Of a stretch of DNA of 13,983 bases, positions 7,104 through 13,109 are shown in pieces. The stretch lies in contig PEUI01000355.1 in assembly GCA_002785585.1 (NCBI GenBank), positions 1 through 13,983 of the forward strand, in the 5' to 3' direction. The position numbers and the translations under genes are program-made. The stretch's first letter is position 1; every line of letters begins with the position of its first letter. The stretch comes from Lysobacterales bacterium CG02_land_8_20_14_3_00_62_12 (GTDB lineage Bacteria; Pseudomonadota; Gammaproteobacteria; Xanthomonadales; Ahniellaceae). The notes beneath the pieces are model-generated. The model was given only the letters and a program-made list of their open reading frames with translations, had not been told where the DNA came from and did no database searches.

Positions 7104-8050
7104 ACGCGCTGAACTTTGCTCTGGCGATCAGCGAAACCGTGATGGCGATTGCGCTCGCACCGTTGCTGCTCGGTCTGGTCGATCAATGCCGGGCCTGGCT
7201 GCAAAATCGCCGTGGTGCCGGCTTGTTGCAGCCCTACCGCACGCTGCGCAAACTGCTGAAGAAAGATGCGGTAGTGGCGCAGACCGCCTCACCGTTGTTC
7301 CGGGCGTCGCCCTACGTGCAGTTTGGCGCGATGGCACTGGCGACCGCGATCATTCCGATTTTCGGTACCCATTCGCTGTTGGCTACCTCGGCCGACACCA
7401 TCGCCCTGGTCGGCTTGTTCGCGATCGCGCGGGTGTTTACCGCGCTGGCGGCGATGGACATCGGCACCGCTTTCGGCACGCTCGGCGCGCGCCGCGAAAT
7501 GATGATCGGCTTTCTTTCCGAGCCGGCCCTGTTGATGGTGTTTTTCACCGCCTCACTGATTACCCAGAGCACCTTGTTGCCGAATATCGTCATCACCATG
7601 ACCAGCCACGAACTGGTGATCTATCCGAGTCTGGCGTTTGCCGCGTTCGCCTTTGTGATGGTGCTGCTCGCCGAAAATGCCCGCATTCCGATCGACAACC
7701 CGAGCACCCATCTCGAACTGACGATGATCCACGAGGCGATGGTGCTGGAGTACTCCGCCCGCCACCTGGCGCTGATCGAGTGGGCGACCGCGCTGAAGTT
7801 GCTGAACTTTGCCGCCATTGGTCTGGCCCTGTTTCTGCCCTGGGGTTTGTCCGCGCCGGGTGACGGCGGCTTGGCCATTGCCGCCAGCTTGCTGATCGCG
7901 CTCGCCAAGCTCGCGCTGTTTTGCGCGGTGTTGGCGTTGATCGAAACGATGAGTGCCAAGCTGCGGATCTTCCGCGCCCCAGAGTTTCTGGGCACCGCGT
8001 TTTTGCTGGCGGTGCTCGGCTTGCTCGTGCATCAGTTGCTGGGGAGCTAA
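7100..8050 (+). CDS. hyfC: HyfC/HycD/NuoH-like membrane subunit (anchor between membrane and catalytic parts)
   Basis: Predicted 316 residues, against about 307-315 for E. coli HycD/HyfC. NuoH-like subunits link the catalytic module to the antiporters and carry conserved charged residues near the catalytic cavity. Visible motifs: NRRGAGLLQPYRTLRKLLKK (residues 37-55), GARREMMIGFLSEP (129-142) and a conserved acidic/Pro segment AENARIPIDNPSTHLELTMI (191-210) followed by HEAMVLEY. About eight transmembrane segments are evident. The start ATG overlaps the hyfB stop as ATGA, so translation is coupled. All hallmark loops are intact, so the membrane coupling part of the complex seems functional even though the large subunit has lost the NiFe site. 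Confidence 0.93.
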   Translation: MNALNFALAISETVMAIALAPLLLGLVDQCRAWLQNRRGAGLLQPYRTLRKLLKKDAVVAQTASPLFRASPYVQFGAMALATAIIPIFGTHSLLATSADTIALVGLFAIARVFTALAAMDIGTAFGTLGARREMMIGFLSEPALLMVFFTASLITQSTLLPNIVITMTSHELVIYPSLAFAAFAFVMVLLAENARIPIDNPSTHLELTMIHEAMVLEYSARHLALIEWATALKLLNFAAIGLALFLPWGLSAPGDGGLAIAASLLIALAKLALFCAVLALIETMSAKLRIFRAPEFLGTAFLLAVLGLLVHQLLGS

Positions 8051-8056
8051 GCGGCC

Positions 8057-8722
8057 ATGCTCAAGCTCTCACTGGCCTCGCAACTGATCCACTTCGGCGC
8101 CGCTTTGCTGCTGCTGACCGCGTTTGCCATGCTCACCCAGCGCCGGGTGTTGTCGCTGGTCAATCTGTTCGCCTGGCAGGGCCTGATCCTGAGTGTCTCG
8201 ACCGCCGTCGTCGCTTACAGCTCGGTGCAACACCATCTTTATGTTTCGGCGGCGTTGTCGTTGCTGCTCAAAGTCATTTTGTTGCCGCTGATTCTGCGGC
8301 GCTTGCTCAAGCGCTTGAATGTGCGCTGGGACAACGAAACCCTGCTATCGGTGCCGACCACCATGCTGGTCGGCATTGTGCTGGTGGTGTTTGCGTTCTC
8401 GCTGGCCCAGCCGATCGCCGAGTTGTCGACCAGTATCGCCCGCAGCACCCTCGGCATCGCGCTGGCGGTGGTGATGTTGTCGTTTTTGATGATGATCACG
8501 CGGCGCAAGGCGGTGTCCCAGGTGATTGGTTTTCTGGCAATGGAAAACGGCCTGTTCTTCGCCGCCACCAGCGCCACCTATGGCATGCCGATGGTGGTGG
8601 AACTCGGGGTGGCGCTCGACGTGCTGGTCGGCACCTTGATCCTCGGCGTGTTCTTTTTCCAGATTCGCGAACAGTTCGACAGTCTCGACCTGCAGCACCT
8701 CGAACAACTCAAGGAAGACTGA
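8057..8722 (+). CDS. hyfE: HyfE-like membrane subunit (contains a NuoK-like part)
   Basis: Predicted 221 residues, close to E. coli HyfE (about 216). The ATG at 8057 is 6 bases after hyfC, with GGGGAG at 8040-8045 as likely ribosome binding site. About six to seven transmembrane segments are visible. The C-terminal half is NuoK-like, with membrane glutamates E163 in GFLAMENGLFF and E182 in VVELGVALDVLVG, probably equivalent to the two proton-path glutamates of NuoK; this is by resemblance, not by computed alignment. The protein ends in a hydrophilic tail (FDSLDLQHLEQLKED). It contributes to the proton path between the NuoH-like and antiporter-like subunits. One base separates its stop from the GTG of hyfF. 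Confidence 0.9.
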   Translation: MLKLSLASQLIHFGAALLLLTAFAMLTQRRVLSLVNLFAWQGLILSVSTAVVAYSSVQHHLYVSAALSLLLKVILLPLILRRLLKRLNVRWDNETLLSVPTTMLVGIVLVVFAFSLAQPIAELSTSIARSTLGIALAVVMLSFLMMITRRKAVSQVIGFLAMENGLFFAATSATYGMPMVVELGVALDVLVGTLILGVFFFQIREQFDSLDLQHLEQLKED

Positions 8723-8723
8723 C

Positions 8724-10175
8724 GTGGCGCTCTGGTGTCTACTGCTGATTCCGTTTCTCGGTGCCCTGGTGCTCGGCTTGTTCGGCGCGCGGCGGCTGGC
8801 CCCGGAGTTCAACGTCGCTTTCAGTTTCAGTACCTTCGTCACCAGTCTGGTGTTGACCGCGCAGGTGATCCGCGAGGGGTCGTTCCTGGTTGGCCGCGAA
8901 CAGTTTTTCGTCGATCCGTTCAACGTGTTCCTGGTTGCGCTCACCGCCTTCGTCGGTTGGACGACGTCGATGTTTTCGCGTCCGTACATGCGCATCGAGG
9001 AACACCACGGCCGCGTCAATCGGGCACGCTTGCGGCTGTATCACAGCATGTACCAACTGTTTAGCTTCACCATGTTGTTGGCGCTGCTGACCAACAACCT
9101 CGGCATCCTCTGGGTGGCGATGGAAGCGGCGACCTTGACCACGGTGTTGCTGGTGTCGCTGTACCGCACCGCGGCCAGTATCGAGGCCGCCTGGAAATAT
9201 TTCATTCTCTGCGGCGTCGGCATCGCGCAGGCGTTGTTCGGCACCATCCTGCTGTATTTCGCTGCCGAAAAAGTGCTCGGCGCGGAAGGCTCCACGGCGC
9301 TGTTGTGGACGCATCTGAACGCCATCAAGGGGCAATTGGAGCCGACGGTATTGACGTTGGCGTTCGTCTTCCTGCTGGTTGGCTATGGCACCAAGGTAGG
9401 CCTGGCGCCCTTGCACAACTGGTTGCCCGATGCCCACGCCGAAGGCCCGACGCCGATCTCGGCGGTGCTCTCGGGGCTGTTGCTCAATGTCGCGCTGTAC
9501 GCGGTGGTGCGCTGCAAGGTGCTGGTCGAAGGCGCCACCCAATCCGGCTTGGCCAGCCACCTGATGATGGGTTTTGGCTTGTTGTCGGTGTTGCTCGCGG
9601 CGTTTTTCCTGCTGCGGCAAAAAGACATCAAGCGTCTGTTCGGCTATTCGTCGATCGAACACATGGGCATCATCACCTTTGCCTTCGGCATGGGCGGGCC
9701 GGTCGCCAACTTTGCCGCCTTGTTGCACATGACCGTGCATTCGCTGACCAAGTCGGCGATCTTCTTCACCGTTGGCCACGCCTGCCAGAAAGCCGGCACC
9801 CAGGTGATGGACGACATCCGTGGTCTGTTGCTGGTCAGTCCGACCGTTGGTTGGGGCTTGCTGCTCGGCACCTTGGCGATTTTGGGGATGCCGCCGTTTG
9901 GGGTGTTCACCAGCGAGTTTCTGGTGATCACCACGGCGATGCGCGATCAGCCTTGGGCAACACCGATTCTGCTGCTCGCGCTGGCGGTGGCGTTCGGTGC
10001 CATTTTTCACCGGGTGCAATCGATGGTGTTTGGTGCCACCGACCTCAAACCGCTGCCGCATCCACCGGCCTTGCTGCCGGTGTTCGTGCACTTGGGCCTG
10101 GTGTTGATGCTCGGTATTTATATTCCACCGACGCTGGCCAACTGGTACCGGTTGGCAGCGGCGATGATTGGATGA
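8724..10175 (+). CDS. hyfF: HyfF/NuoM-NuoN-like antiporter subunit
   Basis: Predicted 483 residues. The start is GTG 8724, one base after the hyfE stop, with AAGGA at 8711-8715; no ATG nearby gives a better product. It is the second antiporter-like subunit and lacks the long C-terminal extension of HyfB. Conserved residues: E134 in VAMEAATLTTVLLVS, K224 in GYGTKVGLAPLHNWLPDAHA, K303 in KDIKRLFGYSSIEHMG and K343 in HSLTKSAIFFTVGH. In the E. coli hyf operon there are three such subunits (HyfB, HyfD, HyfF); here only two are encoded, which suggests two antiporter-type channels plus the HyfC/HyfE path. Confidence 0.92.
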   Translation: MALWCLLLIPFLGALVLGLFGARRLAPEFNVAFSFSTFVTSLVLTAQVIREGSFLVGREQFFVDPFNVFLVALTAFVGWTTSMFSRPYMRIEEHHGRVNRARLRLYHSMYQLFSFTMLLALLTNNLGILWVAMEAATLTTVLLVSLYRTAASIEAAWKYFILCGVGIAQALFGTILLYFAAEKVLGAEGSTALLWTHLNAIKGQLEPTVLTLAFVFLLVGYGTKVGLAPLHNWLPDAHAEGPTPISAVLSGLLLNVALYAVVRCKVLVEGATQSGLASHLMMGFGLLSVLLAAFFLLRQKDIKRLFGYSSIEHMGIITFAFGMGGPVANFAALLHMTVHSLTKSAIFFTVGHACQKAGTQVMDDIRGLLLVSPTVGWGLLLGTLAILGMPPFGVFTSEFLVITTAMRDQPWATPILLLALAVAFGAIFHRVQSMVFGATDLKPLPHPPALLPVFVHLGLVLMLGIYIPPTLANWYRLAAAMIG

Positions 10176-10186
10176 TTTGAGAAGCC

Positions 10187-11737
10187 ATGCAACTGAACGA
10201 ATCCGATCTGAGTTGGCGCAGCTTGCCCGGCACCTTGCCGGTGCGTCATGCCGTGGTATCGCGCGAACAACTGTTGCTGCTGTGCCGCGATGTCGCCGGT
10301 CGCGGCGCTCGTCTGGTGTCGCTCTGGGGCGAAGATCGCCGCGCCGCTGGCGTCGGCTATGTGTTGGTGGTGGTGCTCGATCTGACCAGCCGCTTGCTGC
10401 TGACCGAATCGATTTCCCGGTCGCCGAATCCCGGCTTTCCGGATTTGAGCCAGCTGTTTCCGAGTGCCGGACGCATGCAGCGGGCGACCCATGACCTGCT
10501 CGGCTTCAATTTTCTCGGTGCCGATGCCAGGCCTTGGTTGCGCCACAGCGCTTGGGCCAAAGACGCTTATCCCCTGCGCCATGACTTTGTCGCCGCCGCC
10601 GTCTCGGCGCCGCCGCTGCCCACCGAAATCTATCCGTTTGTGCGCGTCGAAGGCGATGGTGCGCACGAGATTGCGGTCGGTCCGGTACACGCCGGCACGA
10701 TCGAGCCCGGCCACTTCCGCTTCAGCGTCGTCGGCGAAAAAGTGCTGCGCCTGGAACAACAACTCGGCTACACCCACAAAGGCATCGAAAAGCGTTTCGA
10801 AGGATTATCGGTGCAGCAAGGCAGCAAACTGGCGGCGCGGGTTTCCGGGGATTCCGCCGTGGCCTACGCCTGGGCCTACGCGATGGCGGTCGAGTCGCTC
10901 ACCGACACCCAGGTGCCGGCGCGGGCGCTGGCGCTGCGCGCGCTGCTGCTGGAACGCGAGCGCCTGGCCAACCACCTGGGCGATCTCGGCGGCATCGGCA
11001 ATGACGCTGGACTGAGTTTCGGACTGGCGCAATTCTCCCGTCTCAAAGAAGATCTGCTGCGCGTCAATGCCACGGTTTGGGGTGCCCGCTATTTGTTTGA
11101 CGAAATCCTGCCGGGCGGTGTCGCCACCGATCTAGCGCCGACCGCGTTGCCAATCCTGCTCGATTCGCTGGCGGCGATGGCCGCCGAAGTCGCGGTGCTG
11201 CAGGATATTTATGACAATCACGCCGGGCTGCAGGACCGATTCCACGGCGCCGGAGTGCTCAGCGCCAAACTGGCGCGCCAGTTGGGCGTGGTCGGTCTGG
11301 CGGCGCGTGCCAGCGGCCAGGCACAGGATTGGCGCGCCGCGCTGGAGATTCCCCCGTACGACGGATTTGCCATTGGTTCGGTGCTCGCCGAAGGCGGCGA
11401 TGTCGCCGCACGGGTGGCCGTGCGCTTCGATGAAATTGCCGAATCGCTGCAAGTTTGCCGCGGCCTGTTGACCGATCTACCCAGCGGCGAGATCAGCGTC
11501 GCCGTCGGCAAGACGCGCGCCGACGAATTGGCTGTGGGCGGCATCGAAGGCTGGCGTGGGCCGATCCTGGTTGGCTTGCGGGTCGCTGCCGATGGCCGCA
11601 TTGCGCGCTGCCATCCGCACGATCCGTCGTGGCTCAACTGGCCCGCGTTGGAACACGCCATCATCGACAACATCGTTCCCGATTTTCCGCTGATCAACAA
11701 ATCCTTCAACCTGTCCTATAGCGGGCAGGACCTTTAG
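10187..11737 (+). CDS. hyfG: HyfG/HycE-like large subunit (NuoC-NuoD fusion) lacking all NiFe-binding cysteines
   Basis: Predicted 516 residues. Start at ATG 10187 with GAGAA at 10179-10183, 11 bases after hyfF. Residues about 1-145 are a NuoC-like (30-kDa) domain. Residues about 147-516 are NuoD/NiFe-large-subunit-like, beginning EIYPFVRVEGDGAHEIAVGP and continuing VHAGTIEPGHFRF (167-179). Where HycE has RVCGICGFAHS this protein has RVSGDSAVAYA (218-228): both cysteines are serines, S220 and S223. At the C-terminus, where hydrogenases have DPCxxCTDR, it has NLSYSGQDL (508-516): S510 and G513. Only three cysteines remain (33, 424, 475), none in a motif. It therefore cannot bind NiFe in the usual way and is not a hydrogenase. 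The frame is intact with normal codon use, so it is not a decayed gene. It belongs with Ehr-type large subunits; substrate unknown. Confidence 0.92.
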   Translation: MQLNESDLSWRSLPGTLPVRHAVVSREQLLLLCRDVAGRGARLVSLWGEDRRAAGVGYVLVVVLDLTSRLLLTESISRSPNPGFPDLSQLFPSAGRMQRATHDLLGFNFLGADARPWLRHSAWAKDAYPLRHDFVAAAVSAPPLPTEIYPFVRVEGDGAHEIAVGPVHAGTIEPGHFRFSVVGEKVLRLEQQLGYTHKGIEKRFEGLSVQQGSKLAARVSGDSAVAYAWAYAMAVESLTDTQVPARALALRALLLERERLANHLGDLGGIGNDAGLSFGLAQFSRLKEDLLRVNATVWGARYLFDEILPGGVATDLAPTALPILLDSLAAMAAEVAVLQDIYDNHAGLQDRFHGAGVLSAKLARQLGVVGLAARASGQAQDWRAALEIPPYDGFAIGSVLAEGGDVAARVAVRFDEIAESLQVCRGLLTDLPSGEISVAVGKTRADELAVGGIEGWRGPILVGLRVAADGRIARCHPHDPSWLNWPALEHAIIDNIVPDFPLINKSFNLSYSGQDL

Positions 11738-11752
11738 CGTCGGGGTGGTCGC

Positions 11753-12316
11753 ATGTGGAAAATCCTCAAACAGATCGTGCGTACCGGCCTGGTCACCGAA
11801 CCCGCGCCGAACGCCGAACCGAGGCTGCTGGAACACGCGCTGCACGCCGATATCCACCGCCTGTTCGGCCGTGCGCTCTGCATCCGCCAGGTCGATGCCG
11901 GTTCCTGCAACGGTTGCGAACTGGAAATCCATGCGCTGAGCAACGCCTACTACAACCTCGAAGGACTCGGCATCAAATTCGTTGCCAGCCCACGCCACGC
12001 CGACGCCTTGCTGGTCACCGGCCCGGTATCCAAACACATGGCCGATGCCCTGCGCCGCACCTACGAAGCCACCCCGGAACCGAAACTGGTGATCGCCGTC
12101 GGTGACTGTGCCGCTTGCGGTGGTGTCTTCGGTGAAGACAGTTACGCCGGGCTCGGCCGGATCGCCAACGTCATCCCGGTCGATGTCACCGTGCCGGGTT
12201 GCCCACCGACGCCCACCGCCTTGTTGCAGGGCATTCTGGCGGCGTTGCAATCACCCACAAGTAGGGTGGATAAGCGCAGCGCATCCACCTATCAGAAGAC
12301 AGAAGACAGAGGATAG
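11753..12316 (+). CDS. hyfI: HyfI/NuoB-like small subunit with complete proximal [4Fe-4S] site; tail from a repeat element
   Basis: Predicted 187 residues. Start at ATG 11753, 15 bases after hyfG, with a weak GGGGTGG upstream. This is the electron-transfer small subunit. The four cluster ligands are present: C52 and C55 in AGSCNGCELEI, C119 in GDCAACGG and C150 in VPGCPPTP. The CxxC spacing is of hydrogenase type, not the CC of NuoB, so a [4Fe-4S] cluster next to the large subunit is expected. The conserved fold ends near ILAALQS (about 161-167). Residues 171-187 are encoded by the inverted-repeat element that begins at 12261, and the TAG stop (12314-12316) lies in its heptamer array, so the C-terminus has been rebuilt by the insertion. 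E. coli HyfI is longer, with extra iron-sulfur sequence that is absent here. Confidence 0.9.
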   Translation: MWKILKQIVRTGLVTEPAPNAEPRLLEHALHADIHRLFGRALCIRQVDAGSCNGCELEIHALSNAYYNLEGLGIKFVASPRHADALLVTGPVSKHMADALRRTYEATPEPKLVIAVGDCAACGGVFGEDSYAGLGRIANVIPVDVTVPGCPPTPTALLQGILAALQSPTSRVDKRSASTYQKTEDRG

Positions 12317-12390
12317 AGGACAGAGGACAGAGGACAGAGGACAGAGGACAGAATTAGGTGGATGTGCTGCGCTGCGCTTATGCACCCTAC
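12261..12390. repeat. Inverted-repeat element (REP/MITE-like) with tandem heptamers in its loop
   Basis: The left arm at 12261-12291 and right arm at 12355-12390 are near-perfect reverse complements: starting GTAGGGTG, then ATAAGCGCAGCGC, then ATCCACCTA, with one mismatch and a 5-base insertion in the right arm. The enclosed 63 bases are mostly a 7-bp tandem array. Transcribed, it would fold into a long hairpin just after hyfI, which could protect the operon mRNA or reduce read-through; there is no T-run, so it is not a classic terminator. No transposase is encoded. The form is that of a dispersed repeat mobilised in trans; copy number in the genome cannot be seen here. Confidence 0.75.
12294..12352. 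repeat. Tandem 7-bp array, eight units plus a partial unit
   Basis: The units read AGAAGAC, AGAAGAC, AGAGGAT, then five of AGAGGAC, then AGA. The later units are identical and the first three are variants, which suggests growth by slippage at the right side. The T in the third unit (12314) forms the TAG stop of hyfI. The array is spacer-free, so it is not a CRISPR. Confidence 0.85.
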
Positions 12391-12452
12391 GCCGGACGGA
12401 TCAACTTTGGTCGTGGTGCGACCAGGACTGGCATAGTCTGCTCCGGCTAAGC

Positions 12453-12458
12453 GATAAT
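12453..12458 (+). promoter_or_regulatory. Possible -10 element for the rhodanese gene
   Basis: GATAAT differs from the TATAAT consensus at one base and lies 31 bases before the preferred start codon. No good -35 hexamer is seen 16-18 bases upstream. A small hairpin (TGGTCG at 12408-12413 with CGACCA at 12419-12424) lies in front of it. The gene may alternatively be read from the hyf operon past the inverted repeat. Confidence 0.25.
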
Positions 12459-12489
12459 CGTCAGCCTTGTTGTGGATGGAGAACGCTGC

Positions 12490-12927
12490 GTGTTCTTTGA
12501 GCGATTGCCCGGCTTTATTGCCCAGCATTATGTGTTGGTGGCCTTGTTCGCAGTGGTGGTGGTGATGTTGCTGCAATCGGAGTGGGGGCGACTCAACCAG
12601 GGTTTTCGCATGGTCGGTCCGGCCGAATTGGTGCGGCTGATCAATCGCGAAAACGCCCTGCTGGTGGATGTATCGTCGCCAGCCGAGTTTGCACAAGCGC
12701 ACATCGTCGGCGCCCGCCACCTGGCGCTGGCGCAGTTTGATCCAGAGAACAAAGAGCTGGCCAAAGTCCGGGACTTGCCGGTGATCGTGGTCTGCCGCAA
12801 TGGCAGCGCCGCGCGCGGTGCCTGTGCCCGATTGGTCAAGGCCGGTTTCAGCAAAGTCCAAGGCCTCGAAGGCGGCGTCAATGCCTGGATCGCCGCCGAA
12901 ATGCCGGTAGTCAAAGGCCGCGCTTGA
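12490..12927 (+). CDS. Membrane-anchored rhodanese-like sulfurtransferase (YibN type)
   Basis: Predicted 145 residues from GTG 12490, preceded by GGAGA at 12478-12482 with good spacing. A GTG at 12472 in the same frame would add six residues but lacks such a site. One transmembrane helix (about residues 13-29) is followed by a single rhodanese domain (about 41-145): LLVDVSSPAEFAQAHIVGA, then the active-site loop CRNGSAARG with the catalytic C102, and the closing GLEGGVNAWIAAEMPV. The build and length match E. coli YibN (143 residues), but here the active-site cysteine is well framed by a CxxGxRxxx-type loop. It would carry sulfur as a persulfide or transfer it at the cytoplasmic face of the membrane. 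It lies 173 bp past hyfI on the same strand; a role in the complex is possible but unsupported. Confidence 0.85.
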   Translation: MFFERLPGFIAQHYVLVALFAVVVVMLLQSEWGRLNQGFRMVGPAELVRLINRENALLVDVSSPAEFAQAHIVGARHLALAQFDPENKELAKVRDLPVIVVCRNGSAARGACARLVKAGFSKVQGLEGGVNAWIAAEMPVVKGRA

Positions 12928-13109
12928 GTTGGCTGATCGGCTTTCGCCACGCTGGTCCTGCGCTATCGACGCGGCGCTGCCGACTGCCGGAAGCATTGAA
13001 CCGGGGCCCGGATTTGCCCGCCGCACAAGCCATTGGCAGGCAGCATTCGTGTGGCTTCGGCCAACCGGGCCATTGCGCTACGCGTATTGGTTGACCAGTA
13101 GACTGGCGA
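12928..13109. other. Convergent intergenic gap
   Basis: 182 bases lie between the stops of the rhodanese and hydrolase genes. The only structure seen is a short TGGC-TTCG-GCCA hairpin near 13050, without a T-run on either side, so no terminator can be called. Nothing here looks coding. Confidence 0.5.

Noticed and set aside
8739..10091. 450-residue open frame on the minus strand
   Set aside because: Shadow of hyfF with the same Q/H/R-rich composition.
5106..12316. Functional group 4 NiFe hydrogenase or formate hydrogenlyase
   Set aside because: All four NiFe ligand positions in the large subunit are replaced, and no formate dehydrogenase, ferredoxin subunit or maturation gene is present.
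5106..12316. Standard respiratory complex I operon, Mrp antiporter or DAB inorganic-carbon pump
   Set aside because: Gene order and the fused NuoC-NuoD large subunit are of hyf type; NuoA, E, F, G, I and J are absent. Mrp lacks catalytic subunits, and DAB needs a DabA, which is not here.
12294..12352. CRISPR-like array
   Set aside because: Seven-base units without spacers; a simple tandem repeat.
12261..12390. Rho-independent terminator for the operon
   Set aside because: The arms form a hairpin, but the loop is over 60 bases and no T-run follows; kept as a repeat element with possible effect on the mRNA.
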